Origin: Thiotrichales bacterium
GTDB taxonomy: Bacteria > Pseudomonadota > Gammaproteobacteria > JAAZVR01
Length of the DNA: 18,480 bases
Reading direction: 5' to 3'
Assembly (NCBI GenBank): GCA_018623305.1
Contig: JAAZVR010000008.1
Span: 1 to 18,480, forward strand
A program made the position numbers and the translations under genes. The stretch's first letter is position 1. Each line of letters begins with the position of its first letter. A model generated the notes under the pieces. The model was not told where the DNA came from. It did no database searches and saw nothing but the letters and a program-made list of their open reading frames with translations. Below, one piece after another: positions 1 to 8,285 of this stretch.

Positions 1-445
1 CTGGCAATGTATCACCACTGACCACAGAAACAAACTCATCAAATATGCCCAAATCTTTCAGCAAAGGATGCGTAAAGGCTTCTGCTTTATTCGTCACACA
101 CCCTAATGTATAACCCTGCGCCTTCATCCATGCCAAACCTTCTTTTACACCTGGGTACAAACAGCTACGCTTCGATGTATTGTCTTTATACAGATCCATA
201 AAGATTGGGTAGGCCTTATCGAATAACGCCTTATCAGGCATACCATCCAATTGCCCCATCAAAGCACGCTCACACAAACGCTGAACGCCATTACCCACCC
301 AGTCACGCACTTTCGCTTCGCCATGCGTTGGCATGCCTAAGATTTTCATCATCTCGTCAACGCAATAGGCTAAATCAGGCACAGAATCGACCAAAGTTCC
401 GTCAACGTCAATCAAAATCAATTCAGGTTTAAATTTTTCCATCAT
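1..445 (-). CDS. gph: Phosphoglycolate phosphatase, N-terminal 148 residues (runs off the left edge)
   Basis: This HAD-superfamily phosphatase hydrolyses 2-phosphoglycolate to glycolate in the cytosol. In an autotroph it clears the product of the Rubisco oxygenase reaction. The visible part begins MMEKFKPEL and carries HAD motif I as DVDGTLVDS, with the nucleophile at D13 and the second aspartate at D15. HAD motif II is the threonine of CVTNKAEAF at about residue 118. The last visible residues, VVSGDTLP, match the Gph stretch before motif III. Two adjacent ATG codons (445 and 442) both follow a purine-rich GAGAAGAG; the first was chosen, and the second is equally possible. The gene lies downstream of rpe on the same strand, the usual rpe-gph order in Gammaproteobacteria, but a terminator lies between them. 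The C-terminus is outside the window. Confidence 0.9.
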   Translation of the reverse strand, partial: MMEKFKPELILIDVDGTLVDSVPDLAYCVDEMMKILGMPTHGEAKVRDWVGNGVQRLCERALMGQLDGMPDKALFDKAYPIFMDLYKDNTSKRSCLYPGVKEGLAWMKAQGYTLGCVTNKAEAFTHPLLKDLGIFDEFVSVVSGDTLP

Positions 446-470
446 CTCTTCTCAAGCAAATCTTACAAAC

Positions 471-497
471 AAAAATCCCCCGCACAAACGAGGGATT
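471..497 (-). terminator. Intrinsic terminator between rpe and gph
   Basis: Read on the minus strand this is a 9-bp stem (AATCCCTCG pairing with CGGGGGATT, one G-U pair) around a 6-nt loop, running into TTTTTG. It lies 25 nt past the rpe stop and 26 nt before the gph start. It may end or attenuate rpe transcripts, so gph may depend on readthrough. Confidence 0.7.
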
Positions 498-521
498 ATT
501 GAACAGTTGAGCGAAACTTGA

Positions 522-1229
522 TTAGTTTGCTTTTGCCAACTCTTCACGCATTTGAGCAATGATCGTGTCGTAACGATTTGCATCGCCGTCTTTCGCGTTA
601 CCAAAGATACCTGAACCTGAAACGAACGTATCACAACCTGCTTCAGCAACTTCACGGATGTTTTCCGCTTTAACACCACCATCAATTTCCAAACGAATGT
701 CACGACCCGACGCATCAATCAACTGACGCGCAGCTTTCAATTTTTCCAACGCTTGAGGAATGAATGACTGACCACCGAAACCTGGGTTCACAGACATAAT
801 CAAAATCATATCGATTTTATCCATTACATGATCCAAGTAGCTCAATGATGTAGCAGGATTAAATACCAAACCTGCTTTACAGCCCATATCTTTAATCATA
901 CCCAAAGAGCGATCAATATGCTCAGACGCTTCTGGGTGGAAAGTGACGTAATCTGCACCGGCATTAATGAAATCTGGAATCACACGATCAACCGGTTTAA
1001 CCATCAAGTGAACGTCGATTGGAGCTGTTAAGTTTTCACGCGACATGTAGTTTTTCAAAGACTCACACACCAATGGACCAATCGTCAAGTTTGGTACATA
1101 GTGGTTATCCATTACGTCAAAGTGAACAACATCAGCACCTGCATTCAAAACGTCTTTTACGTCTGTACCCAATTGAGCAAAATCAGCAGACAAAATTGAA
1201 GGAGCAATCCAGTTTTCTTTCTTAGCCAT
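522..1229 (-). CDS. rpe: Ribulose-phosphate 3-epimerase
   Basis: The enzyme interconverts ribulose 5-phosphate and xylulose 5-phosphate in the pentose phosphate and Calvin cycles. The 235-residue protein is close to the usual 220-230 and is a (beta/alpha)8 barrel by family. Visible signatures are PSILSADFAQLG near the N-terminus, VHFDVMDNHYVPNLTIGP with metal ligands H36 and D38, IDVHLMV with H74, MSVNPGFGGQ in the phosphate-binding region, and LEIDGGV with D183, the second catalytic acid. The start follows GAGG with 7 nt spacing. It is divergent from psiE and precedes gph. Its cluster mates tkt, gap, pgk and fba lie 3-10 kb away on the same strand, so it belongs to the same carbon-metabolism neighbourhood. 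The end reads VSGSGIF, where many homologues have VAGSAIF, a conservative difference. Confidence 0.97.
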   Translation of the reverse strand: MAKKENWIAPSILSADFAQLGTDVKDVLNAGADVVHFDVMDNHYVPNLTIGPLVCESLKNYMSRENLTAPIDVHLMVKPVDRVIPDFINAGADYVTFHPEASEHIDRSLGMIKDMGCKAGLVFNPATSLSYLDHVMDKIDMILIMSVNPGFGGQSFIPQALEKLKAARQLIDASGRDIRLEIDGGVKAENIREVAEAGCDTFVSGSGIFGNAKDGDANRYDTIIAQMREELAKAN

Positions 1230-1248
1230 GTTCAGACCTCATTAGTAA

Positions 1249-1277
1249 AATTTAAATTTTTTCTATTTTACCATCAA
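1249..1277 (-). promoter_or_regulatory. Candidate sigma-70 promoter for rpe
   Basis: On the minus strand TTGATG (1272-1277) is followed after 17 bp by TAAATT (1249-1254), about 20 nt before the rpe start codon. Each hexamer matches consensus at four of six positions in an AT-rich region, so the call is tentative. Confidence 0.35.
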
Positions 1278-1298
1278 AGCCCCGTTCTTTTCGAATAT

Positions 1299-1307
1299 TG
1301 CTAAAAT
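1299..1307 (+). promoter_or_regulatory. Candidate extended -10 promoter for psiE-purC-bioD
   Basis: TGCTAAAAT is an extended -10 element (TGn followed by TAAAAT) placed 31 nt before the psiE start. No good -35 hexamer is seen at 15-18 bp upstream, which is tolerated by extended -10 promoters. Confidence 0.4.
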
Positions 1308-1338
1308 GTAGGCCTTAACTTGTATAGGGGAAAACAGG

Positions 1339-1809
1339 ATGGAAATTTGGTTTCGAAAAGGCATACGTGTTGTTGAAGTATTAGGCCTATTGGTAATTTC
1401 AATTGCAACCGTCGTTGCAGGCGTTCACGAAGTATCACGCATGGTGCAAGAAATGGATGTGCACCTAGCTGACTTGCTATTACTCTTTATTTATCTCGAA
1501 GTTTTGGCGATGGCCGCCATTTACCTTGAATCAGGTAAATTACCCATCCGCTTACCTCTATACATCGCCATTGTCGCTTTGGCGCGTTATCTAATTCTTG
1601 AAATTCATGAAATGTCTGAACTTAAGATCATTGTGACCACTTCAGCCATTTTAATTATTACTTTGGCCACACTCGCACTTCGTTACAGCACACATAAATA
1701 TCCTTCCAAGGATTCTCGCTTTAGCAACCGCGGCCACTCAAACAATCAGCGCCGCCGTCGCACTCAACACGGTCGCAACAAAGCAAACAATTCAAAGGAT
1801 TCTGAATGA
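1339..1809 (+). CDS. psiE: PsiE-family phosphate-starvation-inducible inner membrane protein
   Basis: This is a small integral membrane protein of the PsiE family. The name comes from phosphate-starvation induction in E. coli, and the molecular role is not known. The 156-residue sequence shows four hydrophobic segments at roughly residues 11-29, 43-63, 72-88 and 96-115. The family signature is visible as LLLLFIYLEVLAMAAIY followed by SGKLPIRLPLYIAIVALARY. The C-terminal 35 residues are a basic, Asn/Ser/Arg-rich tail, longer than in the 136-residue E. coli protein. The ATG follows AGGGGAAAACAGG. It is the first gene of an operon, since its stop overlaps the purC start in ATGA. No pho box was recognised upstream. 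Confidence 0.85.
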   Translation: MEIWFRKGIRVVEVLGLLVISIATVVAGVHEVSRMVQEMDVHLADLLLLFIYLEVLAMAAIYLESGKLPIRLPLYIAIVALARYLILEIHEMSELKIIVTTSAILIITLATLALRYSTHKYPSKDSRFSNRGHSNNQRRRRTQHGRNKANNSKDSE

Positions 1810-2687
1810 ACGCTGTTTATGAAACTCAACTCACATCTTTACCGTTAATCCAAAAAGGTAAAGTTCGAGACATCTACGACATTGACGAACAACGCATGCT
1901 GATCGTAACCACCGATCGTATGTCGGCGTTCGATGTGATTTTACCGACCCCAGTTGCGGGTAAAGGCGAAGTGTTGACGGATGTTGCGAATTTCTGGTTT
2001 AGCAAAACAGGTCACATCATTTCGAATCATTTAGATACTGAGTTCGACTTAAAGGCCATTTTGACTGAGGACGAATTTGCGCAAGTCGGCGCTCGCTCGA
2101 TGATTGTGCGCAAACTTAAACCACTTCCAGTAGAAGCGATTGTTCGCGGTTACTTGGTTGGCTCAGGTTGGGCCGAATACCAAGAGTCACAATCGGTATG
2201 CGGCATTGAATTACCTGCTGGGTTAAATCAAGCCAGTCAGTTACCTGAACCAATTTTCACACCTTCAACCAAAGCGGATGTGGGCGATCATGACATCAAT
2301 ATCGACTTTGCTCGCACTATTGAAATCTTGGGTGAAGACTTAGCCAATCAAGTTCGAGAAGTGAGTTTGGCGCTGTATCAATTTGCTGCTGAGTACGCGA
2401 ATCCAAAAGGCATCATCATCGCCGATACCAAATTTGAATTCGGACTTGATGCAGACAATAATTTGATTTTGATTGATGAGGCCTTAACACCTGACTCATC
2501 TCGCTTTTGGGATTCAGAGACTTATGCGGTTGGCTCAAACCCTCCAAGCTTTGACAAGCAAATCATTCGTGATTATTTGTCAGGCTTAGACTGGGACAAA
2601 ACACCGCCAGGCCCTGAGTTGCCAGCTGAGATTGTTGAAGAGACCATGACTCAATACCGTCGTGTTGCAGACATTCTTAAATCCTAA
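1806..2687 (+). CDS. purC: Phosphoribosylaminoimidazole-succinocarboxamide (SAICAR) synthase
   Basis: The enzyme condenses CAIR with L-aspartate using ATP to give SAICAR in purine synthesis. At 293 residues it belongs to the longer form of the family (like yeast Ade1) rather than the roughly 237-residue E. coli form. Diagnostic motifs in order are GKVRDIYDI near residue 18, TTDRMSAFDVILP, PLPVEAIVRGYLVGSGW, the DVGDHDIN stretch, IIADTKFEFG and LIDEALTPDSSRFW. The start overlaps psiE by 4 nt (ATGA) and the stop overlaps bioD by 1 nt, implying translational coupling in a psiE-purC-bioD transcript. No other purine gene is nearby. Confidence 0.97.
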   Translation: MNAVYETQLTSLPLIQKGKVRDIYDIDEQRMLIVTTDRMSAFDVILPTPVAGKGEVLTDVANFWFSKTGHIISNHLDTEFDLKAILTEDEFAQVGARSMIVRKLKPLPVEAIVRGYLVGSGWAEYQESQSVCGIELPAGLNQASQLPEPIFTPSTKADVGDHDINIDFARTIEILGEDLANQVREVSLALYQFAAEYANPKGIIIADTKFEFGLDADNNLILIDEALTPDSSRFWDSETYAVGSNPPSFDKQIIRDYLSGLDWDKTPPGPELPAEIVEETMTQYRRVADILKS

Positions 2688-3343
2688 TGATTTTTGTCAC
2701 GGGCACTGATACTGAAATAGGCAAAACCCACATCTCCCAAGCTTTATTGTACGGCTGGAAGGAGACTCGGGGAACTCCTGCATCGATTCGAAAGCCTGTT
2801 CTATCAGGCGACCTTGGCTTTGACAATGATGCTCTCAGACTGATCGAAGCCAGTGGCACACACGATTCAATTGAAACCGTCGCACCTCATCGCTATGAAG
2901 AAGCGGTTTCTCCTGATTTAGCCATCCGTAATGCTGGAGAATCCATTTCAATTAAGACACTCACTAAACTTTGCGCAGAAGCCGATTTGATTGAAGGGGC
3001 AGGCGGATTTTTATCACCTATTTGTTCGGACGGCCTCAATGCCGATTTAGCTGAGCAACTTAAGCCTAGTTTAATTGTGACTATTGGACTCAAACTCGGT
3101 TGCATCAATCATGCTTTACTCACGCTCAATGAAGCCCATCGCCGTGGTATTTATATTCACAGCGTCATCATCAACGCTCTTGAAATCGAACCTAAAAATC
3201 TGGCGCACACTCGAGCAACCATTGAAAAATACCAGCCAACTAAAGCACGTATTTATCAAACACCCTTCCATACAGATTACAAAACATTGTGGTCAGAACT
3301 CAAAGAACAAGGTTTTATTTGGCCAGTGGCAAGTAAATCGTGA
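2687..3343 (+). CDS. bioD: ATP-dependent dethiobiotin synthetase
   Basis: BioD carboxylates 7,8-diaminopelargonic acid to dethiobiotin, the penultimate step of biotin synthesis. The 218-residue length is normal. The P-loop GTDTEIGKT occupies residues 6-14, IRKPVLSG carries the conserved substrate-binding lysine, and LIEGAGGFLSP is the second glycine-rich motif. IGLKLGCINHALLT and the asparagine of IINALE match the nucleotide-binding end of the family. The ATG overlaps the purC stop (TAATG). bioA, bioB, bioF, bioC and bioH are absent from the window. The 3' end overlaps the convergent kinase gene by 29 nt, and no terminator was seen between them. Confidence 0.95.
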   Translation: MIFVTGTDTEIGKTHISQALLYGWKETRGTPASIRKPVLSGDLGFDNDALRLIEASGTHDSIETVAPHRYEEAVSPDLAIRNAGESISIKTLTKLCAEADLIEGAGGFLSPICSDGLNADLAEQLKPSLIVTIGLKLGCINHALLTLNEAHRRGIYIHSVIINALEIEPKNLAHTRATIEKYQPTKARIYQTPFHTDYKTLWSELKEQGFIWPVASKS

Positions 3344-4355
3344 AGACCGTTTTACCCGGCTCAGAATCAGCTTTAATTAGCCCCCCACAACGGTGAATGA
3401 GCTCTTGTGAAATTGGCAACCCTAACCCAGTTCCTTCTGCCTTGCTTGTCACCATTGGCAAGAAAATCGTTTCAAGCATACCGTCTTCTATACCCGAACC
3501 ATTATCAATGACTTGTATACTGGCTATCGTTCGATGAAATTCATTCCCCAAGGTTATATTTCTTTCAACCCTAGTTTTCAAAACAAGCTCGCCCGAAGAA
3601 GAACCACTCATCGCTTCTAAAGCATTCTTAATTAGATTAATCATGACTTGCGTCAAATAATTCTCATCGACCAATACCGGTGGAATACTTGGGTCATAAT
3701 CGCGTTTAATCTTAAATCCAGGATAGGAACCACTAAGAACTTTAACCCCATGTTCTATTACATTATGAAATTGAACCGGTTCAATATTAGGCCGATCACT
3801 TGGAGCTGTCATTCGATTAAGAATACTGACCAATCGATCACATTCTTTAATGATAATCTCAGTAAATTCATTTTTACCTAAATCCAACTCGAGCAACTGG
3901 GAAGCACCTTTTAACCCAGAGATAGGATTCTTAATCTCGTGTGCAATACCTCTTAAGAATAAATTAGACACCTGGTGCTGATTGACTAAGCTTGTTTCAC
4001 CTTCAATATTCTTATATCGCGATGTTTCGATTAACTCCAAAATCGCACCTTCAACTTCATCTTTATCATTCATCAATGGTGATATTGAGACATCAAGCTC
4101 TTGCCGAGCTTGTCCGTAACGCTGAACGTACATTTTACGAATATTCACTGACTCCTGATTCTCTAGAACCTTATTAATCACACTATCGCTGATATCCAAT
4201 CCGATTGACTTGATATGGACCTGTCTAATTTTTTCTCGACTCAGGCCAATTAACGCTTCGGCTGCATCATTCACATAATCTATGGAACGATCCAAAGAAA
4301 CTAAAATTACGCCTGTCATCAGTTGATTGAGCATATCTGTTTTCATGGGCTTCAT
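3315..4355 (-). CDS. glnL: NtrB-type PAS sensor histidine kinase, without adjacent ntrC
   Basis: This is a soluble two-component kinase resembling the nitrogen sensor NtrB (GlnL). The 346-residue length is close to the 349 of E. coli NtrB. In order it has a PAS domain at about residues 8-110, the H-box GIAHEIKNPISG with phosphoacceptor H139, the N-box LTQVMINLIKNALEAM, the G1 box VIDNGSGIEDG and the G2 box EGTGLGLPIS. There are no membrane segments. The start was placed at 4355 (MKPMKTDML); the ATG at 4346 is also possible, and neither has a strong ribosome binding site. Reading further upstream would run through the fba terminator and into the fba coding sequence. NtrB normally sits next to ntrC, but here the next gene is convergent bioD, so the partner is unknown and the nitrogen role is inferred from similarity alone. 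Confidence 0.85.
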   Translation of the reverse strand: MKPMKTDMLNQLMTGVILVSLDRSIDYVNDAAEALIGLSREKIRQVHIKSIGLDISDSVINKVLENQESVNIRKMYVQRYGQARQELDVSISPLMNDKDEVEGAILELIETSRYKNIEGETSLVNQHQVSNLFLRGIAHEIKNPISGLKGASQLLELDLGKNEFTEIIIKECDRLVSILNRMTAPSDRPNIEPVQFHNVIEHGVKVLSGSYPGFKIKRDYDPSIPPVLVDENYLTQVMINLIKNALEAMSGSSSGELVLKTRVERNITLGNEFHRTIASIQVIDNGSGIEDGMLETIFLPMVTSKAEGTGLGLPISQELIHRCGGLIKADSEPGKTVFTIYLPLAK

Positions 4356-4363
4356 TTTGACAC

Positions 4364-4390
4364 AAAAAAAGGCGGGATAACCCGCCTTTT
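4364..4390 (-). terminator. Intrinsic terminator after fba
   Basis: On the minus strand this is AAAAGGCGGG, loop TTAT, CCCGCCTTTT with three more T: a 10-bp perfect stem, tetraloop and T tract. It lies 23 nt past the fba stop and only about 9 nt before the kinase start codon. Because the flanks are A-tract and T-tract it could also work on the plus strand. Confidence 0.9.
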
Positions 4391-4413
4391 CTTGATGCAA
4401 ATAATCGTAAAGA

Positions 4414-5478
4414 TTATTTAACGCGCTGATCCAACTCACCAGAGCGGTAACGTGCTTGCATTGTTTCAAGACCCAAAGACTTGATTTTGTCCGCGTGGCC
4501 TGCACAACCGAACGCTTCGAAACGTGCTTGACAGATGCCCATCATTGCATCTTCAGCCGCTTTCAAGAACTTACGAGGATCGAAGTTTGACTTGTTTTCA
4601 GACAAGTGCTGACGTACCGCACCTGTAGAAGCCATACGCAAGTCAGTATCGATGTTAACTTTACGAACACCGTACTTGATACCTTCAACGATCGCGTCAA
4701 CTGGAACACCGAATGTTTGACCCATGTCACCACCGAAGTTGTTGATTGTTGCCAACCACTCTTCTGGTACTGAAGAAGAACCGTGCATTACGATGTGAGT
4801 ATCTGGAATACGCTCGTGGATTTCTTTGATACGGTCAATACGTAGAACGTCATCAGAAGGCTTAGAAGTAAACTTGTAAGCACCGTGAGAAGTACCAACA
4901 GCAACTGCCAAACAGTCAACGTTTGTTTCTTTAACGAACTGAGCTGCTTCTTCTGGATCTGTCAACAATGCATCAGCGTCCAACTTCTCGTCAGAACCGT
5001 GACCGTCTTCTTCACCCATCATACCTGTTTCAAGAGAACCCAAACAACCTAGCTCACCCTCAACTGTTACACCACCTGCGTGTGCCATTTTTACAACAGC
5101 TGCAGTGATATCACGGTTGTACTCGTAAGATGCTGGAGTTTTCATGTCCGCTTCCAAAGAACCGTCCATCATTACTGAAGTGAAACCAGACTGGATCGCA
5201 CGCAAACAAACGCCTTCGTCTGAACCGTGGTCTTGGTGCATTACAACTGGAATGTGAGGGAACATTTCACATGCGCCTTCGATCAAGTGACGTAGCATAG
5301 GCTCGCCTGCGTAGTTACGCGCGCCAGCAGAACCCTGAAGGATAACTGGTGAATTACAAGCGTCAGCTGCACGCATGATCGCACGTACTTGTTCCATGTT
5401 GTTTACGTTAAACGCTGGCATACCGAAAGAATGCTCTGCAGCGTAGTCCATCAACTCACGTAGCGTAATCATTGCCAT
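4414..5478 (-). CDS. fba: Class II fructose-1,6-bisphosphate aldolase, Calvin-cycle subtype
   Basis: This zinc-dependent aldolase joins dihydroxyacetone phosphate and glyceraldehyde 3-phosphate into fructose 1,6-bisphosphate, and by analogy with CbbA also makes sedoheptulose bisphosphate. The 354-residue protein begins MAMITLRELMDYAAEHSFG, like the CbbA/Fba class IIB branch. VVMHQDHG carries the catalytic aspartate D83 and zinc ligand H84. Other signatures are VEGELGCLGS, VAVGTSHGAYKF and IVMHGSSSVP with the other zinc histidines, and KVNIDTDLR in the phosphate and substrate site. The first of two close ATGs was chosen because it keeps the family N-terminus and follows AGGAG with 9 nt. It is the last gene of the tkt-gap-pgk-pyk-fba series and is followed by a strong terminator. 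Between pyk and fba there is no obvious terminator, only a small 11-bp palindrome at 5530-5540. Confidence 0.97.
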   Translation of the reverse strand: MAMITLRELMDYAAEHSFGMPAFNVNNMEQVRAIMRAADACNSPVILQGSAGARNYAGEPMLRHLIEGACEMFPHIPVVMHQDHGSDEGVCLRAIQSGFTSVMMDGSLEADMKTPASYEYNRDITAAVVKMAHAGGVTVEGELGCLGSLETGMMGEEDGHGSDEKLDADALLTDPEEAAQFVKETNVDCLAVAVGTSHGAYKFTSKPSDDVLRIDRIKEIHERIPDTHIVMHGSSSVPEEWLATINNFGGDMGQTFGVPVDAIVEGIKYGVRKVNIDTDLRMASTGAVRQHLSENKSNFDPRKFLKAAEDAMMGICQARFEAFGCAGHADKIKSLGLETMQARYRSGELDQRVK

Positions 5479-5546
5479 TGTGTGTATCTCCTAAATTAAG
5501 TTTAAATTTTTTATAGCCGATTTTGTGTATTCTAATAGAAATTGAC

Positions 5547-6995
5547 TTATTCGCCAACCTTCAACATTTCCATCATATTTGTACCGCCCTCTTGGCCACG
5601 ATCTGTACCGCGAGTCAAAAGAATTGTGTCACCTTTTTCAACCAGACCTCGAGCAACCAAAGTATCCATAATCGCAACTTTCAAATCATCATCAGACATA
5701 TCGTTGTATTCAATTGCAACCGGGTAAACACCGCGGAACAATGTGACTGTACGACGAGTCGCCAAGTGAGGTGATACCGCAAAAATTGGCTTACCTGAAC
5801 TAATGCGAGACATCATACGTGCAGTTGTACCCGACTCCGTAAGCGCAACAATTGCCTTCACGTTATTCATGTGGTTTGCAATGTACATTGACGCCATTGC
5901 AACTGACTCATCAAAACGATCAAACGTTTCATTAATTCGGTGAGTCGAAACCTGCGTTGAGCGCTCAGATTCTGCTTCGTAACAAATACGACCCATTGCC
6001 TCAATAACTTTATCTGGGTTTTTACCTGCAGCCGTTTCCGCCGACAACATCACCGCATCCGTACCGTCATAGACCGCATTAGCAACGTCGAATACCTCTG
6101 CACGAGTTGGAATATGGTTTTCAATCATAGACTCCATCATCTGAGTTGCTGTAATTACCGCACGATTAAGATCACGACAACGTTGAATCATGTATTTCTG
6201 AACCGCTGGTAATTTAGCATCACCAATCTCAACACCTAAGTCACCACGAGCAACCATGATCAAATCTGATGCCAAGATAATTTCATCCAGAATGTCTTTT
6301 TCAACCGTTTCCGCACGCTCAACCTTAGCAACGATTTTCACATCTGGCAAACCTGCTTCTGCAGCTAACTGACGCGCTTCATCCAAGTCTGCTGCCGAAC
6401 GCGGGAATGATACAGCCATATAGTCAGCGTTAATTTTTGCAGCTGTTTTAATGTCTTCTTTATCTTTCTCAGTCAATGCCGGCGCCGATAAACCACCACC
6501 TTGTAGGTTGATCCCTTTGTTGTTTGAAAGCACACCACCTTCAACTACAACCGTCTCAACTCGTTCACCAACAACCGCAGTGACTTTAAGAACAATGGCA
6601 CCATCGTTCAAAAGTAATACATCGTCTGCTTTAACGTCTTTACATAGTGTTGGATAAGTCAGACCTACCTGGCGCTGATCACCATCGTTAGTACCGACAT
6701 TGTTATCCAATGCAAACTCATCGCCTTCTTCCAAGAAAATCTTGTCTTCTTTGAATCGTGCAATACGAATCTTAGGCCCCTGCAAATCTACTAAAACGCC
6801 GACTTCACGACCTTGTTCTTTTGCACACGCACGAATTGTTTCTGCTCGCGCCATATGCTCTTCAGCCGCACCATGAGAGAAGTTAATACGCACTGCATTA
6901 ACACCGGCTTTGACGATTTTTTCCATCATACCCGGACGATCAGTCGCAGGACCCAATGTTGCCAAAATTTTTGTACGTCTTAAACGTGTAGACAT
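5547..6995 (-). CDS. pyk: Pyruvate kinase (PykA type)
   Basis: The enzyme transfers phosphate from phosphoenolpyruvate to ADP. The 482-residue protein begins MSTRLRRTKILATLGPATD, very close to E. coli PykA. Seen in order are the N-terminal barrel with INFSHG, the B domain with LLLNDGAIVLKV, VSFPRSAADL, the active-site helix MVARGDLGVEIGD, ATQMMESM, and a C-terminal domain with ALTESGTTARMMS and ILLTRG. The ATG at 6995 was chosen because GGAAGAGAG lies 7 nt upstream; a TTG at 7013 would place that site inside the gene. The C domain should carry allosteric control, but the effector cannot be read from sequence. In an autotroph it diverts 3-phosphoglycerate-derived carbon to pyruvate. It sits between pgk and fba, 68 nt before fba. 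Confidence 0.97.
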   Translation of the reverse strand: MSTRLRRTKILATLGPATDRPGMMEKIVKAGVNAVRINFSHGAAEEHMARAETIRACAKEQGREVGVLVDLQGPKIRIARFKEDKIFLEEGDEFALDNNVGTNDGDQRQVGLTYPTLCKDVKADDVLLLNDGAIVLKVTAVVGERVETVVVEGGVLSNNKGINLQGGGLSAPALTEKDKEDIKTAAKINADYMAVSFPRSAADLDEARQLAAEAGLPDVKIVAKVERAETVEKDILDEIILASDLIMVARGDLGVEIGDAKLPAVQKYMIQRCRDLNRAVITATQMMESMIENHIPTRAEVFDVANAVYDGTDAVMLSAETAAGKNPDKVIEAMGRICYEAESERSTQVSTHRINETFDRFDESVAMASMYIANHMNNVKAIVALTESGTTARMMSRISSGKPIFAVSPHLATRRTVTLFRGVYPVAIEYNDMSDDDLKVAIMDTLVARGLVEKGDTILLTRGTDRGQEGGTNMMEMLKVGE

Positions 6996-7030
6996 AATTT
7001 TTCTCTCTTCCAAATTCTTTTTTAATCAGT

Positions 7031-7057
7031 AAAAAAAAGGGGCCTTTCAAGCCCCTT
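7031..7057 (-). terminator. Intrinsic terminator between pgk and pyk
   Basis: On the minus strand AAGGGGC, loop TTGAAAG, GCCCCTT is followed directly by six more T: a 7-bp GC-rich stem with an eight-T tract. It begins 12 nt past the pgk stop and lies 35 nt before the pyk start. It should reduce readthrough from pgk into pyk. Confidence 0.85.
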
Positions 7058-7069
7058 CTTTGTGAAGTA

Positions 7070-8248
7070 TTACTTCGAAGCAGCTTCTTCAAGCATCGCT
7101 ACAGCTGGAAGTTTTTTGCCTTCCAAGAACTCTAGGAATGCACCACCACCTGTTGAGATGTAAGATACTTTATCCGCAATGTCGTACTTATCAATCGCAG
7201 CCAATGTATCACCACCACCAGCAATTGAGAATGCAGAAGACTCTGCAATCGCCATTGATACAGCTTTTGTACCTTCACCGAACTGATCAAACTCGAATAC
7301 GCCTACAGGACCGTTCCATACAACTGTACCTGCATTTTTGATGATTTTAGCCAATTCAGCTGCTGAATCAGGACCGATATCAAAAATCATATCGTCATCT
7401 GCAGTTGCAGAAGCCGCCTTAGTTTCAGCTGCTGCTGACTCAGAAAACTCTTTACCAGTTACAACGTCAGACGCTAGAGGAATCGCTGCACCGCGACCTT
7501 CCATGATTTCATTCAATTTATTACATGTTGGAATCAAATCTTCTTCGTACAAAGATTTACCTACTGGATGACCTGCAGCAGCGATAAATGTATTCGCGAT
7601 ACCACCACCAACAACTAGCTGATCTACTTTTTCAGATAGAGACTCTAGAACTGTCAATTTAGTTGACACTTTAGAACCACCAACGATCGCAACCAATGGA
7701 CGTGCTGGATTGTTCAACGCTTTACCCAATGCTTCCAATTCAGCAGCCAACAATGGACCTGCACATGCAACATCAGCGAATGCACCAGCGCCATGAGTCG
7801 ATGCTTGCGCACGGTGAGCTGTACCGAATGCATCCATTACATAGATGTCACACAAAGCTGCGTATTTTTTAGACAAATCTTCAGCGTTTTTCTTTTCGCC
7901 CACGTTGAAACGAACGTTTTCCAAAAGAACTACTTCACCGTCTGCAACTTCAATGCCGTCTAGGTAATCCTTAACCAAACGAACTTCTTTACCCAATTTA
8001 GCCGTCAAATCAGCTGCAACTGGCGCCAAAGAAGACGCTTCATCGTATTCACCTTCAGTCGGACGACCCAAGTGAGACATCAACATTACCTTAGCACCCG
8101 CTTCCATCGCATGCTTGATTGTTGGCAAAGATGCACGAATACGTGCATCAGACGTTACTTTACCGTCTTTAACTGGCACGTTAAGGTCTTCACGAATCAA
8201 TACGCGCTTGCCTGCCAAATCTAGGTCTGTCATCTTAATTACTGACAT
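7070..8248 (-). CDS. pgk: Phosphoglycerate kinase
   Basis: Pgk interconverts 3-phosphoglycerate plus ATP and 1,3-bisphosphoglycerate; in the Calvin cycle it works in the ATP-consuming direction. The 392-residue protein begins MSVIKMTDLDLAGKRVLIRE, nearly the E. coli start. DLNVP (D21, N23) and MSHLGRPTEGEYDE bind 3-phosphoglycerate in the N domain, VMDAFGTAHRAQAST follows, then IVGGSKVSTK, VVGGGIANTF, VWNGPVGVFEF and the C-terminal GGGDTLAAI nucleotide loop. The ATG follows TAGGAGACAAAT. The 214-bp gap to gap holds a long palindrome and a second small hairpin, so expression relative to gap may be uncoupled. There is no fusion to triosephosphate isomerase. Confidence 0.98.
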   Translation of the reverse strand: MSVIKMTDLDLAGKRVLIREDLNVPVKDGKVTSDARIRASLPTIKHAMEAGAKVMLMSHLGRPTEGEYDEASSLAPVAADLTAKLGKEVRLVKDYLDGIEVADGEVVLLENVRFNVGEKKNAEDLSKKYAALCDIYVMDAFGTAHRAQASTHGAGAFADVACAGPLLAAELEALGKALNNPARPLVAIVGGSKVSTKLTVLESLSEKVDQLVVGGGIANTFIAAAGHPVGKSLYEEDLIPTCNKLNEIMEGRGAAIPLASDVVTGKEFSESAAAETKAASATADDDMIFDIGPDSAAELAKIIKNAGTVVWNGPVGVFEFDQFGEGTKAVSMAIAESSAFSIAGGGDTLAAIDKYDIADKVSYISTGGGAFLEFLEGKKLPAVAMLEEAASK

Positions 8249-8285
8249 ATTTGTCTCCTAAAAACGAAATATAAATATTAATCTT

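Noticed and set aside
4356..4505. NtrB-like kinase starting inside fba
   Set aside because: The added residues are antisense to fba and its terminator, and the PAS domain already begins just after 4355.
6996..7013. TTG start for pyruvate kinase six codons upstream
   Set aside because: It would place the GGAAGAGAG ribosome binding site inside the gene; the ATG at 6995 matches the family start.
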